From the NCBI GenBank assembly GCA_003167015.1, contig PMUF01000473.1:13304-20973 (forward strand): a stretch of DNA of 7,670 nucleotides, read 5' to 3'. The stretch is from Chitinophagaceae bacterium (lineage in GTDB: Bacteria; Bacteroidota; Bacteroidia; Chitinophagales; Chitinophagaceae). The stretch's first letter is position 1. Every line of letters starts with the position of its first letter. Below the pieces are notes generated by a model. It made no database searches, had not been told where the DNA came from, and saw only the letters and a list, made by a program, of their open reading frames with translations. Positions 1 to 6,641 of the stretch are shown in pieces. Made by a program: the position numbers and the translations under genes.

Positions 1-282
1 GACTACATCGCCCTCGACGCCATGCAATACGCCCGGCAGCAAAAGCTCCGGATCAATAAAGACATCTGTTTCGTCAGCTATGCCAACCTGTCGATCACAA
101 CGTACCTCCAGACCCCGCCGATGGCCTCCGTTGAGCAGTATCCCTACCGCCAGGGAGCCGAGGCAGCCGAGATATTGATGGAACTGCTGAACAAGACCGA
201 CCGCAACGGCTCCCCACTGGAGCCCGAGACCTTCCGAAATGTGGTCATCAACGGCCAATTGATCGTCCATTCCAAGCGGTAA
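1..282 (+). CDS. LacI-family transcriptional regulator, C-terminal fragment (5' truncated by window edge)
   Basis: The reading frame is open from base 1 to the TAA at 280-282, giving the last 93 residues of a protein that begins upstream. The sequence matches the C-terminal part of the LacI/GalR sugar-sensing domain (periplasmic-binding-protein-like fold): a VSYANLSITTYLQTPP segment, then MASVEQYPYRQGAEAAEIL, where family members carry the 'T(S/T)V.Q....G..A...L' helix, and a final strand NVVINGQLIVHSK. The N-terminal helix-turn-helix and hinge helix would lie upstream and cannot be checked. Such proteins are cytoplasmic dimers that bind palindromes with a central CG and respond to a sugar or sugar phosphate. 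A matching palindrome lies 10 nt after the stop codon and two more lie before the susC-like gene, so this is the obvious candidate regulator of both units. The ligand cannot be read from this fragment. Family assignment is confident; the target assignment is inference. Confidence 0.9.
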   Translation, partial: DYIALDAMQYARQQKLRINKDICFVSYANLSITTYLQTPPMASVEQYPYRQGAEAAEILMELLNKTDRNGSPLEPETFRNVVINGQLIVHSKR

Positions 283-291
283 TTTTTTCCC

Positions 292-303
292 GCAACCGTT
301 TGC
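292..303. promoter_or_regulatory. Predicted LacI-type operator upstream of the kinase gene
   Basis: The sequence GCAACCGTTTGC has the form GCAAnCGnTTGC, a 12-bp palindrome with central CG whose outer four bases are perfectly symmetric. It begins 10 nt after the LacI stop codon and ends 56 nt before the kinase start. The same pattern occurs twice before susC. Central-CG palindromes are the usual binding sites of LacI-family proteins, whose hinge helices insert at that step. A TTTG at 299-302 overlaps the site, but no well-spaced -7 element follows, so the promoter here is not defined. Confidence 0.65.
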
Positions 304-359
304 ATATCGCTAACCCGGAGATATTGAATAATTTCGCCCCGATTTTTTGATTCGATATA

Positions 360-1430
360 ATGCAGGCACACATGAACCAGGTTCTCTCCGCTTATGGCTT
401 CTCCGCAGATACATCCGTTACCCCCCATGGCACCGGCCTCATCAACCGCACCTGGCTCGTCCGCAGCGACAAAGGCACCTATATCCTGCAGCAGCTGAAC
501 CGCCAGGTCTTCGCCCGGCCCCAACTCATCGCAGACAATATCGAAATGGTAGGCCATTACCTCGCAGACCATTATCCGACCACCATCTTTCCGCGACCGG
601 TACGATCGCTCACCGGGCAGACACTCGTCGACGCCGGCGATGACAGCCATTACCGCCTCTACCCCTTTATAGAGAACTCCGTATCCATCGACCTCGCCTA
701 TACCCCCCAGCAAGCCTTCGAGGCAGCCCGGCAATTCGGCGGTTTCACCCGCATGCTGGCAGATTTCCCGGCCAACCGCCTGCACGAGACCCTCCCGGAC
801 TTCCACGACCTGTCCCTCCGCTACCGCTCGTTCAGGGAAGCCCTGCAGAACGGGTCGGCCCAGCGCATCGAAAAGGCTAGCCCGATCATCGACTACCTGC
901 AATCGCAAAAGCGCATCGTTGCCCAATACGAGAATATCCTCACCAACCCGGGCTTCAAACGCCGAGTGACACATCACGACACCAAGATCAGCAACGTACT
1001 GTTCGACAAACAGGGAAAAGGCATCTGCGTCATCGACCTCGATACCGTAATGCCGGGCTATTTTATCAGTGACGTAGGCGATATGTTCAGAACATACCTG
1101 TCACCAGTAACCGAAGAAGAAAAAGATATCGACAAGATACAGATCCGCCAGGATTATTTTGAAGCTATCGTAAAAGGCTACCTGCAGGAAATGCACGACG
1201 TCCTGACGACCGAAGAACGACAGGCATTCGTCTATGCCGGGGAATTCATGCTGTACATGCAGGCCCTCCGCTTCGTCACGGATTACCTCAATAACGACAT
1301 TTATTACGGCAGGCGCTATGAGGACCACAATTTTGTCCGCGCACTCAACCAGGTGACCCTCCTCCAACGCTTTCAACAACAATCTTCCCTGCTGCAAACC
1401 ATAGCCGCCAACATTTCAGCCGGTTTCTGA
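360..1430 (+). CDS. nahK: Predicted N-acetylhexosamine 1-kinase-like sugar kinase (APH/choline-kinase fold)
   Basis: This 356-residue cytoplasmic protein belongs to the phosphotransferase family related to aminoglycoside phosphotransferases. From memory it resembles Bifidobacterium longum NahK (about 359 aa) along its whole length. Shared stretches include HGTGLINRTWLV (residues 23-34, nucleotide-binding loop), YILQQLN (41-47), the catalytic Brenner motif HHDTKISN (205-212, with D207 as the expected base) and the metal-binding IDLDTVMPG (225-233, D226 and D228), then near the C terminus RFVTDYLNNDIYYG and EDHNFVRALNQ. NahK phosphorylates GlcNAc or GalNAc at C1 with ATP; the sugar specificity of this protein is inferred, and another hexose or amino sugar is possible. 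All catalytic residues are present. The start at 360 is the longest; an ATG at 372 (Met5) is equally plausible because neither has a clear ribosome-binding site. The gene lies 77 nt after the LacI gene with an operator between them, so it is probably controlled by that regulator. Confidence is high for the fold and moderate for the substrate. Confidence 0.85.
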   Translation: MQAHMNQVLSAYGFSADTSVTPHGTGLINRTWLVRSDKGTYILQQLNRQVFARPQLIADNIEMVGHYLADHYPTTIFPRPVRSLTGQTLVDAGDDSHYRLYPFIENSVSIDLAYTPQQAFEAARQFGGFTRMLADFPANRLHETLPDFHDLSLRYRSFREALQNGSAQRIEKASPIIDYLQSQKRIVAQYENILTNPGFKRRVTHHDTKISNVLFDKQGKGICVIDLDTVMPGYFISDVGDMFRTYLSPVTEEEKDIDKIQIRQDYFEAIVKGYLQEMHDVLTTEERQAFVYAGEFMLYMQALRFVTDYLNNDIYYGRRYEDHNFVRALNQVTLLQRFQQQSSLLQTIAANISAGF

Positions 1431-1605
1431 CGCCGCCTCCCCTGTCCGCATCCTCACCTTCCCCCTACCTCCGGAATCCTTCCCCCTCCCCCCGGAATCC
1501 ATCCCCCCCTTCTCACCTCCATCCCCCTGAACCCTTCCGCCTTTCTCTCCCCCTCCGGATTCTCCTCTCCTCGACCGCTTCCGACACCCCTTCCCCGCAG
1601 CCAAA
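1431..1605 (+). terminator. C-rich, G-poor tract after the kinase gene, possible Rho-dependent terminator (rut-like)
   Basis: Immediately after the kinase stop codon the + strand becomes strikingly pyrimidine-rich. By hand count, positions 1441-1560 contain 68 C, 29 T, 13 A and only 10 G in 120 bases. A C-rich, G-poor, weakly structured transcript just downstream of a stop codon is what Rho loading sites look like, and I see no intrinsic hairpin terminator between the kinase and susC. A terminator here would insulate the susC promoter from kinase transcription. No gene is credible in the tract: the frames that stay open are low-complexity proline- or glycine-rich products of the base bias. 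The Rho role is inference; the skew is directly observed. Confidence 0.35.
1471..1532 (+). repeat. Degenerate ~21-bp tandem repeat inside the C-rich tract
   Basis: CCGGAATCC occurs at 1471-1479 and again at 1492-1500, offset by 21 bp; the two 21-bp units starting there agree at 16 of 21 positions. CCATCCCCC then recurs at 1499-1507 and 1519-1527, offset by 20 bp, giving a weaker third unit. A further relic, CCGGATTCT, is at 1555-1563. Low complexity inflates such matches, so this may be partly chance, but the shared GGAA interruptions argue for slippage-type duplication. Confidence 0.4.
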
Positions 1606-1633
1606 CTGCAGCGAAACCGCCCCAATCCTTCAC

Positions 1634-1645
1634 GCAAACGATTGC
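1634..1645. promoter_or_regulatory. Predicted LacI-type operator, distal copy upstream of susC
   Basis: GCAAACGATTGC is a near-palindrome with central CG at 1639-1640 and fits GCAAnCGnTTGC. The identical sequence, extended by one G to 13 bp, recurs 24 bp downstream. It lies about 118 nt before the susC start and upstream of the predicted promoter. It shares its pattern with the site at 292-303 beside the LacI gene, so the same regulator probably binds it. Confidence 0.7.
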
Positions 1646-1657
1646 GCGATTTTGATT

Positions 1658-1669
1658 GCAAACGATTGC
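1658..1669. promoter_or_regulatory. Predicted LacI-type operator, proximal copy upstream of susC
   Basis: This is an exact second copy of GCAAACGATTGC, with its central CG at 1663-1664, ending 7 nt before the predicted -33 element. An additional overlapping half site GATTGC (1654-1659) and a perfect 8-bp palindrome GCAATTGC (1673-1680) flank it, making the whole 1634-1680 block dense in GCAA/TTGC half sites. The block could hold two dimers side by side. Confidence 0.7.
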
Positions 1670-1676
1670 GTGGCAA

Positions 1677-1706
1677 TTGCTAAACCTGTAAATAAACTTA
1701 GCTTTA
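1677..1706 (+). promoter_or_regulatory. Predicted Bacteroidota promoter of the susC-susD operon
   Basis: TTG at 1677-1679 is followed, after 19 bp, by TAGCTTTA at 1699-1706, which matches the Bacteroidota -7 consensus TAnnTTTG at all but the last base. The spacing fits the known -33/-7 architecture of this phylum. Transcription would start near 1712, leaving an AT-rich leader of about 50 nt before the ATG at 1763. The base composition changes sharply here from the C-rich tract to AT-rich sequence, as expected for a promoter region. Confidence 0.55.
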
Positions 1707-1762
1707 TTACATCACGACGGTACCCCCTGTACCACCCATTGTTGAATAACTAAAAACTGCTT

Positions 1763-4700
1763 ATGACCAAAAAAACGCCATTGTTGTTTTTGTTCCTGCT
1801 TGTATGCACATGCATCGCCTTCTCCCAGGGACAAACCATTACCGGAAAAATTTCCGACGAATCGACAAAAACGCCGGTAGCCGCAGCTACCATTACGATT
1901 AAAGGCACCCGAAAATCAGTTTCGTCCGATCCCGAAGGGAGGTTTACCCTCACCCTTCCGGCCGGCAAAGTAACCCTCGTCATCACTTCCATCGGGTTCG
2001 CCAGCAAAGAGATCACCGTCCAGGCAGGACAAGGTCCGCTGGATATCCTGCTCGGCACCGACTCCAAACAATTGGGTGAAGTCGTAGTGACCGCCCTCGG
2101 TATCGTCCGGCAAACCAAGACCCTTTCTTACGCCACCCAGACCGTACCTACCCAACAGCTCACGGAAGTCAGGCCTACCGACAACTTCCTCGATGGCTTG
2201 AACGGCAAGGTCGCCAACCTCGTGGTCACCCAGGGTTCCGGTGGCCTCGGCAGCGGCGCCACAGTCATCTTACGCGGCAATCGGGATCTGGGAGCCCCCA
2301 GCAACGCCCTGATCGTCGTCGACGGCGTACCCATCAATAATTCGACCTACAGCGCCGCCTCCAGCGACTTCGGTTCAATCCAAACCTCCGACGGCGCCTC
2401 TAACATCAACCCGGACGACATCGAGTCCCTGACGGTCCTGAAAGGACAAACAGCCGCAGCCCTCTATGGCAGTGCAGGTGGCAACGGAGCTATCATCATC
2501 ACGACTAAAAAAGGCAAGAAAGGGCGCGTCGACGTAACGGTCAATTCAGGCATCGGTTTCGAAAAACCCTTTGCCCTGCCCCAATTCCAGAACAGCTACG
2601 GCCAGGGCAACACCGGCCTCATCGCCACCGACTCCTCCCAGAGCGGCGCCAGTTGGGGAGCGCTCATGCAGGGCCAGAGCTACATCGACTACCTCTACAA
2701 CCCTAATACGTATAAACCTCAGAAAGATAACGTCAAGGATTTCTTCAACACCGGCTACAGCCTCAATAACTCCATCGGCGTGTCAGCCGGCGGCGATAAG
2801 ACACAGAGCTACTTCTCCTACACTAACAACTACGCCAAAGGCATCATTAAGAATAATGACCTCAACCGGCATACGTTCAACTACCGGATCACCAACCAGA
2901 TCAGCAACAAGTTCTCGACCGATGCCAAGGTCACCTATATCGCCCAGAATATCAACGGTAAACCCCGCACCGGCGAAGAGAATGCCCCCGTCCTCGACGA
3001 TTACGAAATGCCCCGCAGCATCAGCAACTCGGAGGCTAAGAATTACCAGTCCTTTAATAATGTAGGAATAGCCGTTCCGACGAACTGGCCCTCTACCCTC
3101 AGTTCCATCTACCAGAACCCTTATTGGATGATCAACAATTCCTCCATCACCGAGGTCCGCGAACGCGTCATCGGCTTCGCCGCGCTGAAATACCAGATCA
3201 CCCCCTGGTTCAGCCTCCGCGGCTCGGCCAACCTCGACCGGACAGCCGACGAGCTCACGCAAAAATACCAGCAGGGTACTCTCCTGTGGAACACCAACGC
3301 CGGCGGATCATTTTCCATCACCGATCTGACCAATACCAACAAATGGTTCGACCTGATCGCCGAAGGACATAATAATATCACCAAGGACCTCAAGATCGGC
3401 TACCATGCAGGTACCATCTACCAGGATGATCTCTATGATGAGAAGGTCGCCTCCACCAACGGCCTGAACGTCACGAACAAGTTCAGTCTCAACTTCGCCT
3501 CCAATCCGACGACCACCCAAACCGGCAATGAAGTCGTAACGGAATCCGTATTCGGCCAGGCTAACCTCTCCTGGCGCGATGCCATCTTCCTGGAAGTAAC
3601 CGATAGGAACGATTGGAATTCTACGCTGCCCAGCCCCTATGATTATAATTATCCTTCGATCGGGATCTCAGCCGTACTGTCAGACTTGATACGCACCCTC
3701 CCCAAGCCGATTTCCTTCCTTAAGGTCAGCGCCAACGACGCCACAGTCGGTATTGGCGGGCAGCCCAACCTCCTGCAAAGTACGTTGAGCTACGACCAGG
3801 GTGCCGGCAATGGCAGTATCCAGCGCAGCCTCACCTATCCGATTCCCAACCTGCGACCCGAAAAGGTGAAGAGCTACGAATTCGGCCTGGAGGCGCGCTT
3901 CCTGCAGGACCGCGTCGGATTCACCGCTAACTATTATAAGAGCAACACGACCAACCAGCTCCTGCAGGTGAGCGTTCCCGTAGCCACCGGCTACTCCACT
4001 CAGTATATCAATGCCGGTAACATCGAGAACCATGGCCTGGAGATCACTATCAACGCGTCGCCCGTCAAGACCCGCGATTTCACCTGGGATCTCTCCGCCA
4101 ACTTCTCGCTCAACCGCAATAAGATCCTCTCGCTGATCCCCCAGCTGACAACCGTCTATCTCGGCGGCGCGGACGATCGGTCAGCTCAGCCTGAGGCAAC
4201 GGTCGGCGGCAGCTATGGCGACCTCTACGCCTACCAATGGCTCAAGAATACCAAAGGCCAGTATGAAGTGAATTCCAATGGCACTCCGCTGACCTCCTAC
4301 ACCACCGGCGGCAACCTGGGCTATATCGGCAACTATAATCCCCGCGAGCTCGTCGGGATGACCAATACCTTCCAGTACAAACGCTTCTCCTTCCGCTTCC
4401 TGATCGACGGCCGCATCGGCGGTGTCATCGTCTCGGGAACGGAAATGAACCTGGCCTTCAGCGGCATCACCAAAGGCACCCTGCCTTATCGCACCGGCGG
4501 CCTCAGCCTCGGTGGCTACGACGCAACCGGCGCTCCGGTATCGACGGCCATTACCGCTCAGCAGTTCTGGCAGACCGCCTCCGGCCAACGGTACGGTGTA
4601 GGTCAGTTCTTTACCTATGACGCCACCAATCTCCGGGTAAGGGAACTCTCCCTCGGTTATGATATCCCGCTGCACAATACATCAGTCATCAAATCCCTGC

Positions 4701-4894
4701 GTTTCTCCGCCGTCGCACGCAACCTGTTCTGGCTCTATCGCGGCAGTTCCACCCTGCCGATCCCGGGCATGAGCAAACGCAAGATGTGGATGGACCCCGA
4801 TATGAGCAATGGCAACAGTCTGTTCCAGGGCGTAGAATATGGCGCACTGCCCTCCACCCGGACCCTGGGATTCAACCTGAAGGCTAATTTCTAA
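1763..4894 (+). CDS. SusC/RagA-family TonB-linked outer membrane transporter
   Basis: This 1043-residue protein has the full SusC layout. A signal peptide covers residues 1 to about 21 (two Lys after Met, a Leu/Phe-rich core, then AFSQ). It is followed by a carboxypeptidase-regulatory-like Ig domain (about 25-105, starting TITGKI), a TonB box EVVVTALGI at 106-114, and a plug domain (about 120-255) with the typical RGNRDLGAPSNALIVVDGVP and ALYGSAGGNGAIIITTKKG (233-251). The remainder is a large beta-barrel ending in aromatic Phe (LGFNLKANF), as barrel proteins do. SusC proteins import glycan oligomers or other large nutrients across the outer membrane using TonB energy, with SusD as the lid. 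The length is normal and the frame is intact. The start is the first ATG after the leader and is followed directly by the signal peptide. The LacI-type operators upstream suggest sugar-responsive control. The substrate cannot be predicted from the sequence; N-acetylhexosamine glycans are a hypothesis based only on the nearby kinase. Confidence 0.96.
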   Translation: MTKKTPLLFLFLLVCTCIAFSQGQTITGKISDESTKTPVAAATITIKGTRKSVSSDPEGRFTLTLPAGKVTLVITSIGFASKEITVQAGQGPLDILLGTDSKQLGEVVVTALGIVRQTKTLSYATQTVPTQQLTEVRPTDNFLDGLNGKVANLVVTQGSGGLGSGATVILRGNRDLGAPSNALIVVDGVPINNSTYSAASSDFGSIQTSDGASNINPDDIESLTVLKGQTAAALYGSAGGNGAIIITTKKGKKGRVDVTVNSGIGFEKPFALPQFQNSYGQGNTGLIATDSSQSGASWGALMQGQSYIDYLYNPNTYKPQKDNVKDFFNTGYSLNNSIGVSAGGDKTQSYFSYTNNYAKGIIKNNDLNRHTFNYRITNQISNKFSTDAKVTYIAQNINGKPRTGEENAPVLDDYEMPRSISNSEAKNYQSFNNVGIAVPTNWPSTLSSIYQNPYWMINNSSITEVRERVIGFAALKYQITPWFSLRGSANLDRTADELTQKYQQGTLLWNTNAGGSFSITDLTNTNKWFDLIAEGHNNITKDLKIGYHAGTIYQDDLYDEKVASTNGLNVTNKFSLNFASNPTTTQTGNEVVTESVFGQANLSWRDAIFLEVTDRNDWNSTLPSPYDYNYPSIGISAVLSDLIRTLPKPISFLKVSANDATVGIGGQPNLLQSTLSYDQGAGNGSIQRSLTYPIPNLRPEKVKSYEFGLEARFLQDRVGFTANYYKSNTTNQLLQVSVPVATGYSTQYINAGNIENHGLEITINASPVKTRDFTWDLSANFSLNRNKILSLIPQLTTVYLGGADDRSAQPEATVGGSYGDLYAYQWLKNTKGQYEVNSNGTPLTSYTTGGNLGYIGNYNPRELVGMTNTFQYKRFSFRFLIDGRIGGVIVSGTEMNLAFSGITKGTLPYRTGGLSLGGYDATGAPVSTAITAQQFWQTASGQRYGVGQFFTYDATNLRVRELSLGYDIPLHNTSVIKSLRFSAVARNLFWLYRGSSTLPIPGMSKRKMWMDPDMSNGNSLFQGVEYGALPSTRTLGFNLKANF

Positions 4895-4915
4895 TCCTGC
4901 AAAACGAAAAAATAT

Positions 4916-6568
4916 ATGAATATGAAACGAATAAATATAACATTGAACATCCGCTCGCTGACAGCCCTGCTGGGCAGCCTGGTCCTGTTCAGCCTGTCCT
5001 GTACCAAAAAATTCTCAACGATTAATACGGACAAGAATAGTATCGCCACCGTCACCCCGGCCGTCATACCCTTCCTGTTCTCCCACGCGGAAGATATCGC
5101 CACCATCAACCAGGCCAATTACCAGATCGCGGAGAACCTCTTCGCCGACCAGTATGCCCAATATTTCGCCTGCGAAGCGACCTACTTCGGTTCCGATCGC
5201 CTGGTCATTAACCAGGCCTGGGTAGGTGCCAACTTCAACCCCTACTATACAGACGTGCTGCCGCAGTTACAGACCATCTTCGCCAACACCGACTCCCTGT
5301 CGGCCGAACATGCCATGGCCGAAGTCGTCTGGGTGCTGGCCTTCATGAAAGCTACCGACTACTGGGGCCCAATCCCCTATTTCAAGGCCGGCATCGTCGC
5401 CGATTCTGTCCCCTATGACCCGCAGGATAAGATCTACGCCGATTTCTTTAGCCGCCTCGATGGGGCCATCGCTGTCCTGACACCCCTGGCCGGCACCAAT
5501 GCCTATGGCACTTATGACCTGATTTACCAGGGCGACGTCTCCCACTGGATCAAATTCGCCAATACCCTGCGCCTTCGCCTGGCCCTCCGGGTCTCCAACG
5601 TAGATCCCACCACTGCACAGACCGAGGCCGAAGCTTCCGTCGCCGCCGGTGTCATGACGACCAGCCCGGGTGACGATGGCCTCATCGAAAGATCCTCCGT
5701 GGGCGGCGACATCAATGGGCTTTCCACGATGTCGGACTGGAACGAATTCCGGATGAGCGCCACCATGGCCTCCGTACTAAAAGGCTACCAGGACCCCCGC
5801 ATTAACCAATACTTCCTCCCTACCTTTAATAGCGGTGACCCGACCTTCGGTGTCTTCGCCAACTATACCGGCATCCGCAACGGTCTGACCGTTGCCGAAC
5901 AGACCATACCGCAGAATCTGGCCGTTGCTAACTCACACCAGGGACAACGCTGGTCCTCTACCAATGTCACCGTCGGCGGAACAGTCGTCGGCGAGGCATC
6001 CTACACCAACACGCCCCAGAACGTCATCGAAACGGCCGAAGCCTACTTCCTCCGTGCAGAAGGCGCGCTCAAAGGCTGGAACATGGGCGCATCGGCCCAG
6101 TCGCTCTACCAGGCCGGCATCACCAATTCGTTTGCGCAATGGGGTGTCAGCGCCGCCGCCGCCGCCACCTACATCGCCAGTACCGCTACCCCCATCGCCC
6201 CGGGCGCCTACACCGAAGACGGCACCGACACCGCCGTATCGAACGTGCCCGTTGCATGGAGTGCCGACCCGACCATGGAGCTCAGGCAGATCATGACCCA
6301 GAAATGGCTGGCGTTATACCCCGATGGCATCGAGGCCTGGGCCGATTACCGCCGCAGCCACGTGCTGCCGCTCTATGCGGTCATCCATTCGGATAATCCG
6401 CTCATTACCAATACCTCCACCCAGTACCTGCGCAGGATACCCTTCCTGTTGAGCGAAAGACAGACCAACGGTGGCGCCGTCGCTGCCGCCGTCTCCCTGC
6501 TCGGCAACGGCTATCCCGACAACGAAATGACGCCGCTCTGGTGGGACACGAACCCATACCAACCCTAA
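4916..6568 (+). CDS. SusD/RagB-family nutrient-binding outer membrane lipoprotein (SusD-like_2 type)
   Basis: This 550-residue partner of the transporter starts 21 nt after its stop codon, so the two are surely cotranscribed. A lipoprotein signal peptide ends at SLSC, with Cys29 as the lipidated residue. The mature start has FSTINTDKN (about residues 33-41), a variant of the 'NtDPN' motif typical of the second SusD-like Pfam group. Other family hallmarks are KATDYWGPIPYF (145-156), the helical TPR-like scaffold, AEAYFLRAEGAL in the C-terminal half, and a closing MTPLWWDTN. SusD proteins sit on the cell surface and hinge over the SusC barrel to deliver ligand. The residues right after the Cys are TKKF, without the acidic residues often found in Bacteroidota surface-export signals. 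An Ala run from a (GCC)5 repeat lies at 6152-6166. The start may be ATG 4916 or ATG 4922 (Met3); the signal peptide works with either. The ligand is unknown. Confidence 0.94.
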   Translation: MNMKRINITLNIRSLTALLGSLVLFSLSCTKKFSTINTDKNSIATVTPAVIPFLFSHAEDIATINQANYQIAENLFADQYAQYFACEATYFGSDRLVINQAWVGANFNPYYTDVLPQLQTIFANTDSLSAEHAMAEVVWVLAFMKATDYWGPIPYFKAGIVADSVPYDPQDKIYADFFSRLDGAIAVLTPLAGTNAYGTYDLIYQGDVSHWIKFANTLRLRLALRVSNVDPTTAQTEAEASVAAGVMTTSPGDDGLIERSSVGGDINGLSTMSDWNEFRMSATMASVLKGYQDPRINQYFLPTFNSGDPTFGVFANYTGIRNGLTVAEQTIPQNLAVANSHQGQRWSSTNVTVGGTVVGEASYTNTPQNVIETAEAYFLRAEGALKGWNMGASAQSLYQAGITNSFAQWGVSAAAAATYIASTATPIAPGAYTEDGTDTAVSNVPVAWSADPTMELRQIMTQKWLALYPDGIEAWADYRRSHVLPLYAVIHSDNPLITNTSTQYLRRIPFLLSERQTNGGAVAAAVSLLGNGYPDNEMTPLWWDTNPYQP

Positions 6569-6584
6569 TAAAAACCCTTACCTT

Positions 6585-6629
6585 GATGATCCCATCCCTA
6601 TCCGCAGTGGGGATGGGATCATCCATTTT
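6585..6629 (+). terminator. Strong hairpin after susD: terminator, attenuator or mRNA-stabilising element
   Basis: The left arm 6585-6600 pairs with the right arm 6608-6623 over 16 bp (15 Watson-Crick pairs and one T-G wobble), around a 7-nt loop TCCGCAG. It begins 16 nt after the susD stop codon. The tail is weak for an intrinsic terminator, with only TTTT at 6626-6629 after CA. The hairpin ends 18 nt before the next start codon, and I find no promoter match between them, so partial read-through into the downstream lipoprotein gene is likely. The pairing is seen directly; the role is inference. Confidence 0.7.
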
Positions 6630-6641
6630 AAATACTTCGCC

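Noticed and set aside
299..336. TTTG at 299-302 with TAATTTCG at 329-336 as a promoter for the kinase
   Set aside because: The spacing of 26 bp is too long for the Bacteroidota -33/-7 pair. The kinase promoter remains undefined and co-transcription with the LacI gene is possible.
144..977. A 277-codon open frame on the - strand across the LacI end and the kinase gene
   Set aside because: It is antisense to two genes with clear family motifs, its product resembles no family I know, and strong C-ending codon bias routinely leaves antisense frames open.
1431..1652. Proline-rich continuation of the kinase frame past its stop, up to a TGA at 1650-1652, and a glycine/arginine-rich frame on the opposite strand
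   Set aside because: Both result from the C-rich tract. The kinase already reaches normal family length at 1430, and no start signal or domain supports a separate protein.
3606..3616. An operator-like GGAACGATTGG inside susC
   Set aside because: It lacks the left GCAA half, lies in coding sequence for Asp-Arg-Asn-Asp-Trp-Asn, and does not fit the palindrome.
6152..6166. (GCC)5 trinucleotide repeat in the susD gene
   Set aside because: It simply encodes five alanines in frame in a GC-rich gene; it is too short to argue for phase variation, and triplet changes would not shift the frame.
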